Of a stretch of 12,515 nucleotides of DNA, positions 1 to 7,150 are shown one piece after another. The notes beneath the pieces were generated by a model. It made no database searches, had not been told where the DNA came from, and saw only the letters and a list, made by a program, of their open reading frames with translations. The translations under genes were made by a program, and so were the position numbers. Each line of letters opens with the position of its first letter. Within the stretch, counting starts at the first letter, position 1. Origin of the DNA: Gemmatimonadales bacterium (lineage in GTDB: Bacteria > Gemmatimonadota > Gemmatimonadetes > Gemmatimonadales > GWC2-71-9); assembly GCA_030601605.1 (NCBI GenBank), contig JAUVTI010000040.1, positions 1 to 12,515 of the forward strand, read 5' to 3'.

Positions 1-609
1 CATGACGGCGGCCAGCTGCGGGTCCGTCTCGCCGAGCACGAACGGCACGCCACTCTTCGCGATGCCTGCCTTCTCCCGCGCGATCCCCTCCAGTGACTCA
101 CCCAGGTAGTCAGCGTGATCCCGGGCCACGTGAGTCACGGCGCACGCCACGGGCTCCAGCACGTTGGTGCTGTCGAGGCGGCCACCGAGCCCCACCTCCA
201 CCACGGCCACCTCGGCATCGCGCGCAGCGAAGTCGGCGAATGCGATGGCGGTTGTCGCCTCGAAGAAGCTCGCCCCGGTATCGACCACGGCGTCCTGCAG
301 CACGGCGGTCCACTGCGCGAAGGCCTCCGCAGGTATGGGACGCACGTCCACGATCATGCGCTCGCGCACGTCCACCAGGTGCGGCGACGTGTACAGCGCG
401 GTGCGCACTCCCGACGCGCGCAGCGCCGCGTGCACGAGTACGGCCACCGACCCCTTGCCGTTCGTCCCGCCAATGTGGATGGCGCTGAAGTGGCGCTCGG
501 GGTGGCCCAGGCGCTCGAGCAGCGCCCGGGTGGGTCCCAGCGACCACTTGCCTCCACCTGCCGTTCTGGGAAAGAGGAAGCGGACGGCCTCCTCGTAGGT
601 GAGCGTCAG
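1..609 (-). CDS. folC: Bifunctional dihydrofolate synthase / folylpolyglutamate synthase, 3' part outside window
   Basis: FolC adds glutamate to dihydropteroate and then to reduced folates, using ATP, in the cytoplasm. The reading frame is open from 609 to the window edge (203 codons). It shows the N-terminal YEEAVRFLF segment, the P-loop GGTNGKGSV (residues 47-55), TSPHL (74-78), then FFEATTAIAF, EVGLGGRLDSTN, an RDHADYLG segment and IAREKAGIAK, which is the family order. The C-terminal half lies outside the window. I found no ATG, GTG or TTG in frame before the P-loop. The family N-terminus fits a CTG at 609-607, which overlaps the accD stop by four bases (CTGA) and lies 7 bases after GGAGG. 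accD-folC adjacency is also known in E. coli. The identity is near certain; the start is inferred. Confidence 0.93.
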   Translation of the reverse strand, partial: MTLTYEEAVRFLFPRTAGGGKWSLGPTRALLERLGHPERHFSAIHIGGTNGKGSVAVLVHAALRASGVRTALYTSPHLVDVRERMIVDVRPIPAEAFAQWTAVLQDAVVDTGASFFEATTAIAFADFAARDAEVAVVEVGLGGRLDSTNVLEPVACAVTHVARDHADYLGESLEGIAREKAGIAKSGVPFVLGETDPQLAAVM

Positions 610-1463
610 CTCTTGGCCTCCACGGCTTCGTGCCCCTGCATCAGCCGCAGCAACCGCGCCACCGTCTCGCGCAGCTCGCCGCGCGGCACCACCACATCCA
701 CCATGCCCTTCTCGATCAGGAATTCGGCCGTCTGAAACCCCTTCGGCAGATCCTGGCCGATCGTCTGCTTGATCACCCGCGGCCCGGCGAACCCGATGAC
801 GGCCCCCGGCTCCGCGATGTTCACGTCGCCCTGCATCGCGTAGGACGCCGAAACGCCGCCGGTCGTGGGGTTGGTCAACACCGAGAGGTACGGGATGCCC
901 CGGGCCCTCAGCTGCGCCATCAGGGCCGACGTCTTTGCCATTTGCATCAGGCTCAGGACCCCTTCCTGCATGCGGGCGCCGCCCGATGCCGACACCAGCA
1001 CCAGCGGCACGTTGCGCTCCAGGCTGCGATCGCATAGGCGCGCCACCTTTTCTCCCACGACCGCTCCCATCGACCCGCCCATGAACCCGAACTCCATGAC
1101 GCCGAGATTGAGCTCGTCGCCGGTGATGGTGGCGTGGCCGGCTATCATTGCCTCCGAAGAGCCCGTCTTGCGGTGCGCAATCGCCAACCGTTCCGGATAA
1201 CCCTCGAACCCGAGCGCGTCGGCCGAGCGCAGGTTCGCATGGAGCTCCTCGAAGCTGCCCGGGTCAGTGAGAATATCGATGTAGGCGCGGGCGGGAATGC
1301 GGCGGTGGAAACCGCAGTCGGGACACACCTGGAGGTTTTTCTCGAAATTGTCGCGAATGTCCACGTGCCCGCAGCTCTCGCACTTGATCCATGCATCAGC
1401 CGGTATCTCGAGACGCTCCCGAGACGCCGTGCGCGACCTGCGGTCTTTTCGGAACCAAGCCAT
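606..1463 (-). CDS. accD: Acetyl-CoA carboxylase carboxyltransferase subunit beta
   Basis: AccD pairs with AccA to move the carboxyl group from biotin (on AccB) to acetyl-CoA, giving malonyl-CoA, the first committed step of fatty acid synthesis. The 285-residue protein has the N-terminal zinc ribbon typical of AccD: C28, C31, C47 and C50 in CxxC-x15-CxxC spacing. The crotonase-like carboxyltransferase core follows, with GGSMGAVVGEK (129-139), SASGGARMQEG (158-168) and NPTTGGVSASYAM (198-210). The length is normal for the family. ATG at 1463 gives the usual short N-terminus (MAWFRK) before the zinc ribbon; an upstream extension in the same frame is not family-like. The ribosome binding site is weak. 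The gene follows rodA by 31 bases and its stop overlaps folC, so it is probably the penultimate visible gene of the mre transcript. accA is not in the window. Confidence 0.97.
   Translation of the reverse strand: MAWFRKDRRSRTASRERLEIPADAWIKCESCGHVDIRDNFEKNLQVCPDCGFHRRIPARAYIDILTDPGSFEELHANLRSADALGFEGYPERLAIAHRKTGSSEAMIAGHATITGDELNLGVMEFGFMGGSMGAVVGEKVARLCDRSLERNVPLVLVSASGGARMQEGVLSLMQMAKTSALMAQLRARGIPYLSVLTNPTTGGVSASYAMQGDVNIAEPGAVIGFAGPRVIKQTIGQDLPKGFQTAEFLIEKGMVDVVVPRGELRETVARLLRLMQGHEAVEAKS
617..621 (-). promoter_or_regulatory. Ribosome binding site for folC inside the accD 3' end
   Basis: GGAGG is followed by 7 bases (616-610) and then CTG at 609-607. This spacing is ideal for a Shine-Dalgarno site and supports the CTG as the folC start, coupled to termination of accD. 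Confidence 0.6.
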
Positions 1464-1494
1464 GCGACAATCTCGCCGGGGCGGGCCCGCGGCG

Positions 1495-2757
1495 CTAGGT
1501 CCTGCGCCACTCTCCCGACACGTCCGCATAGCCGGACAGGCGTGATCCCCAGGCGACCCTGAGGCTCAGACCTATCGCGATGAGGCACGTGAGCATGAAC
1601 GAGCCGCCATAGGAGAAGAACGGCAGCGGAATGCCCACTATGGGCATCAGTCCGACGGTCATTCCAACGTTCACGAGGACGTGCGTGATGAGCATGCCGC
1701 CGACGCCGATCACCAACGCCGACGAGTACGCATCGGTTGCGCGGCGCGCTATGCGCAGGAGCACCATCAGCAGGACGACGAAGAGGCTCAACACGACGAG
1801 CACGCCCAGGAATCCGAACTCCTCGCCCACGACCGAGAAGATGAAATCCGTGTGCTGCTCGGGGAGGAACGCCAGCCGCTTCTGCGTGCCCTCTGTGAAC
1901 CCCTTCCCCAGGATGCCGCCGGACCCGATCGCCACTCTCGACTGGATGATGTTCCACCCGGTGGCGCGCGGATCGAGCTCCGGGTTGAGAAAGGAGAGGA
2001 CCCTGTTCTGCTGGTAGGGAGCGAGCCTCTGCCACAGCTCCAGGGCCACGACACCCATGGCGACGTTCGTGAGCCACACGGTGAGCCCCTCGAACACGTA
2101 CGGCCGGGACCAGAGCAGCAGCACCGTCAGGACGACGATCCACGCGCCCCATGAGACGGTGGAGAACGCGAGCAGAAGGCTGATCAGCGGTGAGGCGAGG
2201 AGCAGCAGCAGCCTGGCCTTGACTCCCACCCAGAACAGGCCCGCGAAGAGGATGCCGAGGAACACCATCGCGCTCCCCAGATCCGGCTGGATGCCCACGA
2301 GCACGAAGGGAATGCTCACCAGGATGAGCGGTGGCATCAACTCGACTAGGGTCTGCGGCGGCTCCCGCCGGGCACTCAGGTAGCGCGCCAGCATCAGGAT
2401 CGTCGCGAGCTTGGCAGCCTCGGCCGGCTGACCGATGCGCACGCCCCCTATGGCGAGCCACGAGTTCGTGCCCGCGGCCGTGCCGGCCCCTGTCCCGAAG
2501 AACAACGTGAGCACGAGCAGGAATACGGCCACGGCATACGCGAAGGGCGTCGCCCACTCCAGCACGCGCGGCGATAAGCGAAACGCGAGCCCGGCGGCGA
2601 TCGAGCCGACCCCGACCCACACGAGCTGCCGCTTCCAGATGTCGGCGACTCCGGTCGGGAAGTCGGTCTGCCCCGCCGAGTACAGCGTAAGCAGCCCGAG
2701 CACGAGCAGGATGCCCGTGGCGGCGAGCAGCGGCCTATCGAGTCCGCGGCCCCGCAC
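1495..2757 (-). CDS. rodA: Rod shape-determining protein RodA, SEDS peptidoglycan glycosyltransferase
   Basis: RodA polymerises lipid II into glycan strands during side-wall growth and works as a complex with the transpeptidase PBP2 in the inner membrane. The 420-residue protein is strongly hydrophobic with about ten membrane segments. It carries the SEDS signatures: NSWLAIGGVRIGQPAE (98-113), GIQPDLGSAMVF (155-166), and the extracellular loop NPELDPRATGWNIIQS (258-273) followed by AIGSGGILGKG (276-286). D262 in that loop matches the conserved catalytic aspartate of the family. The usual QPSE motif reads QPAE here. The GTG start at 2757 lies 23 bases inside the end of mrdA, so translation is probably coupled. 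FtsW is the main alternative, but the PBP2/mre context decides for RodA. Confidence 0.95.
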   Translation of the reverse strand: MRGRGLDRPLLAATGILLVLGLLTLYSAGQTDFPTGVADIWKRQLVWVGVGSIAAGLAFRLSPRVLEWATPFAYAVAVFLLVLTLFFGTGAGTAAGTNSWLAIGGVRIGQPAEAAKLATILMLARYLSARREPPQTLVELMPPLILVSIPFVLVGIQPDLGSAMVFLGILFAGLFWVGVKARLLLLLASPLISLLLAFSTVSWGAWIVVLTVLLLWSRPYVFEGLTVWLTNVAMGVVALELWQRLAPYQQNRVLSFLNPELDPRATGWNIIQSRVAIGSGGILGKGFTEGTQKRLAFLPEQHTDFIFSVVGEEFGFLGVLVVLSLFVVLLMVLLRIARRATDAYSSALVIGVGGMLITHVLVNVGMTVGLMPIVGIPLPFFSYGGSFMLTCLIAIGLSLRVAWGSRLSGYADVSGEWRRT

Positions 2758-4621
2758 GCGTCCCCGCCTGGTCTGGTCGTTGGTTGAGCAACGCGGTGTC
2801 CGGCAGAATCGGCACTGGTTCGGGCGCCGAGTCGGGTAGGATATCGAGCCACGGGACGGGCGTGCCCTCCGGAACCGCCTCGGGCCCCAGGAGCCAATGG
2901 GCCATGACGCTCGTCACGAGCCGCGCGACGGAGGAGCCGTGCTCGGCAAACTCGATGATGGATCCCACGACCACCGTGGCCGACTCGACGGGAGCGAACG
3001 CGATGAACCAGCCGTGGTCCGGGCCGTGTGGGTTCTGCGCGGTGCCGGTCTTCCCGGCAATGTGAAGGTTCGCGATGCGCGCCCCGACCGCCGTACCGCT
3101 GTCCACCACGGCCAGCAACGCGTCGCGCAGACCCTGTCGGTGAGACTCGGAGAGCCCCAGACTGCGCATGCGCCCACGGTCGCCCGGCACCAGGCGCGGC
3201 TCGGGTGCGTCGCCGTCCTGACTCGCGAGCATGCCGTAGAATCTGATCATATTGACCAGCGTCTGCGCGCTCTCCCCCTGGCCGATGGCCAGGTTGAGCG
3301 TCACCGCATTGGTCCATCCACTGCGACCGTACCGCTCGTTGTAGTACTCGGTGGATGGAGGGAACAGGGGGCGATACTCGTTGGGCAGATCGATGCCGGA
3401 CTGCTCCCGGAAACCGAGGGCGCCGGCGTCCTGGAGCATGTTCGTCAGTCCCAGCTTGAGGCCCAGCTGATAGAAGTAGACGTCGCACGACTGCTGGATC
3501 GCCTCGAACAGCGTCAGGCTGCCGTGTCCATCCGAGCGCCAGCAGCGGAAGTAGCGGTTGTAGTAGCGCATGCCGCCGGTGCACGGCATGGTCATGTGGG
3601 ACTCCATGTCCACGATTCCCCGCCCCAGCGCCATGGTCGCGAGCACGAGCTTCCATGGCGACGCGGGCGCGTAGCGCGCCTGGGTGGCACGGTTGAAGAG
3701 CGGGAAGTCCTCGGACTCGGCGAGCGCGCGCCACTGCTCGGGGTCGTAACCGCCGATGAACGGGTTGGGGTCGTAGCTCGGCGCGGAGTAGAGGGCGATC
3801 ACTTCCCCGGTTCGCGGATCCATCGCGACGACGGCTCCGCGCCGCCCTGCGGGAAAGCTCTCCTGGATGTAACGCTGCAGCTCCAGATCGATCGACGTGC
3901 GAATGGTGACTCCCGGCTCCGGCTCGAGCGTGGTGACTACCTGGGCCTCACGTACGGTCCGGCCCAACGCATCCACCTCCACGAACTTCTGCCCGTCCTT
4001 GCCGCGCAACAGGGCGTCGTAACGCTGCTCCAGGCCCTCGCGACCCACCACGGTCCCGAGACGGGCCCCCGGGTAGACTCCCTCCTGCAGTTCGCTCTCG
4101 GTCACCTCTCCGACGTAGCCCACGACGTGGGCCATCATGTCGCCGAAGGGGTAGCGCCGCTTTGGATCGCTCTGGATCACCAAGCCGGGGTTCCACGGAC
4201 GCTGTTCCTCCAGCGCGGACACGACCTCGAACGAGGCGTCGCGCAGGATCACCACGAGCTCCGTCGGCGCGCGCACGTAGCGCCGCTCCAGCTCGTCAAT
4301 CCGCTGGGAGTCGAGCGGCACCAGAGGGGCGAGCCTCTCCAGCGTGCCGCGGAACACTTCGGCCGACGGCGCGAGGAGCGCCACGGAGTACCCCGGCACG
4401 TTCTCTGCCAGCACCACGCCGTTGCGGTCGGTCACCAGGCCGCGCGGAGCCGGGAGCACCACCGGGCGCAGCCGGTTCTCCTCCGACTGGACCTCGTAGC
4501 GCCCCCCGGCCACCACCTGGATTCGGAAGAACGCCAGTACCAGAACGCCGAACAGCAGGAGCGTCACAATGCGTACGGAGCTCGCGCGCCGTGCGAGATC
4601 GTAGGGGTGAAGCCAGCTCAC
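2735..4621 (-). CDS. mrdA: Penicillin-binding protein 2, elongation transpeptidase
   Basis: PBP2 cross-links peptidoglycan in the periplasm during cell elongation, as partner of RodA. The 628-residue protein has one N-terminal membrane anchor (about 15-37). The dimerisation domain has PRGLVTDRNGVVLAENVPGYSV-like residues from about 59, and the C-terminal transpeptidase domain follows. The penicillin-binding motifs are intact: SPWK with nucleophile S321 and K324, SCD at 378-380, and KTG at 524-526. The residues before the serine are APAS rather than the common PPGS. The frame is open further upstream, but the GTG at 4621 forms a GTGA overlap with the mreD stop. It has AGGA (4629-4632) seven bases before it and places the anchor at the usual distance, so I use this start. 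The end overlaps rodA. Confidence 0.95.
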   Translation of the reverse strand: MSWLHPYDLARRASSVRIVTLLLFGVLVLAFFRIQVVAGGRYEVQSEENRLRPVVLPAPRGLVTDRNGVVLAENVPGYSVALLAPSAEVFRGTLERLAPLVPLDSQRIDELERRYVRAPTELVVILRDASFEVVSALEEQRPWNPGLVIQSDPKRRYPFGDMMAHVVGYVGEVTESELQEGVYPGARLGTVVGREGLEQRYDALLRGKDGQKFVEVDALGRTVREAQVVTTLEPEPGVTIRTSIDLELQRYIQESFPAGRRGAVVAMDPRTGEVIALYSAPSYDPNPFIGGYDPEQWRALAESEDFPLFNRATQARYAPASPWKLVLATMALGRGIVDMESHMTMPCTGGMRYYNRYFRCWRSDGHGSLTLFEAIQQSCDVYFYQLGLKLGLTNMLQDAGALGFREQSGIDLPNEYRPLFPPSTEYYNERYGRSGWTNAVTLNLAIGQGESAQTLVNMIRFYGMLASQDGDAPEPRLVPGDRGRMRSLGLSESHRQGLRDALLAVVDSGTAVGARIANLHIAGKTGTAQNPHGPDHGWFIAFAPVESATVVVGSIIEFAEHGSSVARLVTSVMAHWLLGPEAVPEGTPVPWLDILPDSAPEPVPILPDTALLNQRPDQAGTRAGPRTR

Positions 4622-5115
4622 CGGGTAATCCTGATCCGCAGCCAGCGCCGGAACACGATCAGGACCACCACCCCGACCAGCGCCGTCGTGAGCGCCTTGA
4701 TGGGCGACCAGAAGAACAGCTGCCACAGCATCGTCGTCTGGTCCATATGGCGTCCCGCCACGATGACCAGCAGATCCCGAATCCAGCTGCCGAAGAAGAA
4801 GAACCCGGCATTGACGAGCAGGTTCTCGGCGAAGAAGACGGCCTTGCCCCATGCGGCGAGGTACCCAACGCACGTGTACGCCAATGCCCCGGCTCCGAAA
4901 GCGACGGGCGTAAGCGAGTCGACCATCAGTCCGACCGTGAACCCGGCGACGGCAGCCTCGCCGGGGCGGGCGCGGATGGCGAACACGAGCAGCGCGAGCA
5001 GGAGGAGGTCGGGGGCGCTGCGGAAGTCACCCAGGAACGGGCGCAGCGCGAACTGCAGCACCGCCAGGAGCAGGAGGACCACAACGAGGCGCAGCCCGTC
5101 GCCGCGCGAGCTCAC
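4618..5115 (-). CDS. mreD: Rod shape-determining membrane protein MreD
   Basis: MreD is a small integral membrane protein of the elongasome that works with MreC to activate PBP2-RodA. The 165-residue product is almost wholly hydrophobic. Likely membrane segments lie around residues 9-26, 34-48, 54-68, 72-88, 98-120 and 138-156, and the C-terminus is basic (RRWLRIRITR). Sequence conservation in MreD is low, so the call rests on length, topology and position between mreC and mrdA. The frame continues upstream into mreC, but that extension is not hydrophobic. The GTG at 5115 overlaps the mreC stop as GTGA, the same arrangement as mreD/mrdA. AGGAG lies only about two bases before the GTG, so coupling probably matters more than this site. 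Confidence 0.9.
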   Translation of the reverse strand: MSSRGDGLRLVVVLLLLAVLQFALRPFLGDFRSAPDLLLLALLVFAIRARPGEAAVAGFTVGLMVDSLTPVAFGAGALAYTCVGYLAAWGKAVFFAENLLVNAGFFFFGSWIRDLLVIVAGRHMDQTTMLWQLFFWSPIKALTTALVGVVVLIVFRRWLRIRITR

Positions 5116-5960
5116 GGCTCCTGCCTGCTGAACGCGGCCCTGAGATCCACGGCGGGTCCCGTGAGCACCACAACGTGCGAGACGGAGGCGGGCTGCACTG
5201 CCGGACGCACTACATACGTGCGCGACCACCCCTCCAGCTCCCCAGCCACAGCCAGGATCTCGCCTATGGGAATACCACGCGGATAGACGCCGCTCGGCCC
5301 TCCGAGCCCGGACGTGTAGATCTTCGTGCCGGGCTGCAGCCGATCCTCGTAAGGCACGCCCCTGAGCTCGAGCAGCGCCCTCTTGGGGCCGTCCGCCCCG
5401 TGTGGCGCCACGATGCCGAAGACTGAGCCGTCGAGCGTCATGGCGCTCACGCGGAAGTCGGGATGGGTCCACATGAGCGCGACAGAGGATCGCGCGGTCA
5501 CGCTCTGCACGACACCCACCAGGCCTCCAGGCGCGATCACCGGCGCGCGCGGCACGACGCCGTCCTGCCGCCCCGCGGCGAGCACCACCATGAGCCCGCT
5601 GGTGGGCGCGGACTGGTGCAGGACCTCCGCCGACACGTGCTCCATCGGGAGCCGGGCCGACAGCGCCAGCAGCTCCCGCAGGCGCTCGTTCTCCTCCTGG
5701 AGCGCCTGCGCCAGGAACGCGGTGACCAGCGCTGCGTCGCGCGATTCGACCACCAGGGCGTAGCGCCCGCGCGACGCTCGTATCAGCTCAGCCTCTCCCT
5801 GGATCCAGAGAAACGGCGCCAGCACCGTGGCGGAGATGGCCCGTGCCACGGAATCCTGCACCGCCGGCGGCGCTACACGCGCCGTGACGGAGAGCAACAG
5901 GCAGACGATGAGAGCGAGGGTGTCGCGACGTGTTGAAAAGCGGTCTGGCGTGAAGCTCAC
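5112..5960 (-). CDS. mreC: Rod shape-determining protein MreC
   Basis: MreC is a periplasmic scaffold anchored in the inner membrane. It links MreB and MreD to PBP2 and switches the synthase on. The 282-residue protein has a basic N-terminus, one membrane segment (about 14-30), and a predicted coiled coil (about 72-104, rich in Q, E and L, including LQEENERLRELL). Beta-rich domains follow, with VIAPGGLVGVVQSV-type and SGLGGPSGVYPRGIPIGEI segments that are hallmarks of the family. The GTG at 5960 starts six bases after the mreB stop and has no clear Shine-Dalgarno site, which suggests coupling to mreB. Its stop overlaps the mreD start. Confidence 0.95.
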   Translation of the reverse strand: MSFTPDRFSTRRDTLALIVCLLLSVTARVAPPAVQDSVARAISATVLAPFLWIQGEAELIRASRGRYALVVESRDAALVTAFLAQALQEENERLRELLALSARLPMEHVSAEVLHQSAPTSGLMVVLAAGRQDGVVPRAPVIAPGGLVGVVQSVTARSSVALMWTHPDFRVSAMTLDGSVFGIVAPHGADGPKRALLELRGVPYEDRLQPGTKIYTSGLGGPSGVYPRGIPIGEILAVAGELEGWSRTYVVRPAVQPASVSHVVVLTGPAVDLRAAFSRQEP

Positions 5961-5966
5961 GGCCGA

Positions 5967-7004
5967 TTACGTGGCGAGCACGGACCGGTACTTCTCCGGA
6001 TCTTCCAGGATCCGGCCGGTGCCCCGCACCACACACGTGAGGGGATCCTCGTCTACGCGAACGGGGAGTCCCGTTTCCTGAGACAGCGCGACGTCGAGTC
6101 CCCGAATCAGGGAGCCGCCCCCCGCCATCACTATGCCGCGGTCCACGATGTCGCTGGCCAGCTCGGGCGGGGTAATCTCCAGCGCCCGGCGCACAGCGTC
6201 GATGATCTGCTGGATCGGCTCCTGCATGGCCTCGCGCATCTCGCTGGAGTGGATCCTGACGACCTTGGGTATCCCCGACACGAGGTCGCGGCCCTTGGCC
6301 TCCATCTCCTTCTCATCCGTCATCGGCACGGCGCTGCCGATCTGGATCTTGATGGCCTCGGCCGTGGGCTCGCCGATCAGCAGGTTGTAGTTCTTGCGCA
6401 TGAACTGCACGATGGCCTGGTCCATCTCGTCGCCGCCGGTGCGGATCGAGGTGTCGCTCACGATCCCGGAAAGCGCGATCACGGCGATCTCGGTGGTGCC
6501 ACCGCCGATGTCGATCGCCATGTTGCCGGTCGGCGTCTCGACCGGCAATCCGACGCCGATCGCGGCCGCCATCGGCTCGGCCACCATGTACACCTCCTTC
6601 GCGCCCGCCGAGTGCGCGCTGTCCCGCACTGCGCGCCGCTCCACTTCGGTGATGCCGCTCGGCACGCACACTATCACCAGCGGCTTCACGCGGAAGAAGT
6701 GCTTCTGGATGATGGTCGAGAGGAAGTAGCGCAGCATCTTCTCGGTCACGTCGAAGTCGGCAATCACGCCGTCCTTCAGCGGCCGGACGGCGACGATTCC
6801 CTCCGGCGTGCGGCCGAGCATCCGCTTCGCCTCGAGACCGATCCCCTTCACCTTGCCGGTCGACTTCTCGATCGCCACGACCGAGGGCTCGTTCAGCACG
6901 ATGCCCTCGCCCCGCACGTAGATGAGCGTGTTCGAAGTCCCGAGATCGACGGCGATCTCGTTGGCAGGCAAGAAGTTACCTAAGCGTAGCTTACCCCAGC
7001 GCAT
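5967..7004 (-). CDS. mreB: Actin-like rod shape-determining protein MreB
   Basis: MreB forms membrane-bound ATP-dependent filaments that orient the wall-elongation machinery. The 345-residue protein has the full actin fold. Phosphate 1 is EIAVDLGTSNTLIY (16-29), followed by AVRPLKDGVIADF, CVPSGITEVERRAV, the adenosine-side AEPMAAAIGVGLPV and phosphate 2 IDIGGGTTEIAVIALSG. GIVMAGGGSLIRGLD lies near the C-terminus. The length matches MreB from other phyla. The ATG at 7004 gives the usual short basic N-terminal extension; only a weak GCGAGA lies before it. It is the first gene of the mre-mrd cluster, downstream of the promoter and leader hairpin in the 7005-7150 gap. Confidence 0.98.
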   Translation of the reverse strand: MRWGKLRLGNFLPANEIAVDLGTSNTLIYVRGEGIVLNEPSVVAIEKSTGKVKGIGLEAKRMLGRTPEGIVAVRPLKDGVIADFDVTEKMLRYFLSTIIQKHFFRVKPLVIVCVPSGITEVERRAVRDSAHSAGAKEVYMVAEPMAAAIGVGLPVETPTGNMAIDIGGGTTEIAVIALSGIVSDTSIRTGGDEMDQAIVQFMRKNYNLLIGEPTAEAIKIQIGSAVPMTDEKEMEAKGRDLVSGIPKVVRIHSSEMREAMQEPIQQIIDAVRRALEITPPELASDIVDRGIVMAGGGSLIRGLDVALSQETGLPVRVDEDPLTCVVRGTGRILEDPEKYRSVLAT

Positions 7005-7029
7005 CGGTCTCGCGTTGAGTGATTAGGAA

Positions 7030-7055
7030 GGGGGGCGCGGGGCCACGCACCCCCC
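7030..7055 (-). terminator. GC-rich hairpin in the ald-mreB gap: ald terminator or mreB leader element
   Basis: On minus-strand RNA, GGGGGG-U-GCG pairs with CGC-G-CCCCCC around the loop UGGCCC, giving ten pairs if U-G is counted. On the plus strand that position is a C/A mismatch, so the structure suits the minus transcript. The following bases (UUCCUAAUC) are a poor U-tract, so a classic Rho-independent terminator is doubtful. It lies between the predicted mreB promoter and the mreB start, so it could instead be a leader or attenuation element. Confidence 0.5.
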
Positions 7056-7064
7056 AATTGATCC

Positions 7065-7091
7065 AGGGCGAAGTAACATAATGGTCGCCCT
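7065..7091. promoter_or_regulatory. Inverted repeat over the mreB promoter, candidate operator
   Basis: AGGGCGA (7065-7071) and TCGCCCT (7085-7091) form a perfect 7+7 base inverted repeat with a 13-base spacer. It brackets the predicted -10 element and likely start point. Centre-to-centre distance is 20 bases, about two helix turns, as expected for a dimeric DNA-binding regulator. As RNA it would be mostly untranscribed, so an operator is more likely than a hairpin. No regulator is visible nearby. Confidence 0.45.
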
Positions 7092-7103
7092 AAGTTATGA
7101 CAA
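7075..7103 (-). promoter_or_regulatory. Predicted sigma70-type promoter of the mreB-rodA cluster
   Basis: On the minus strand TTGTCA (7098-7103) is followed by exactly 17 bases and then TATGTT (7075-7080). Five of six bases match the -35 consensus and four of six the -10. The region is locally AT-rich against a GC-rich background and is the only sizeable gap in front of mreB. Transcription would start near 7068, leaving a leader of roughly 65 bases. Confidence 0.6.
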
Positions 7104-7150
7104 GTTGGGGACTTACCGTGCAGCCCAGCCCCCCTTGGACCGGCCGTGGC

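Noticed and set aside
1145..2620. A 491-codon minus-strand frame over rodA and accD
   Set aside because: It only becomes protein-like near its end, where it runs in another frame of accD. RodA and AccD frames explain this DNA fully.
4622..4873. Upstream extension of the PBP2 frame to 4873
   Set aside because: The extra residues overlap mreD out of frame and do not resemble PBP2. The GTG at 4621 has a ribosome binding site and a GTGA overlap.
2897..5131. A long open frame on the plus strand (744 codons) opposite mrdA and mreD
   Set aside because: It is antisense to two well-supported genes. The composition is rich in Arg, His, Gly and Ala with no recognisable motif, as expected for a GC-rich shadow frame.
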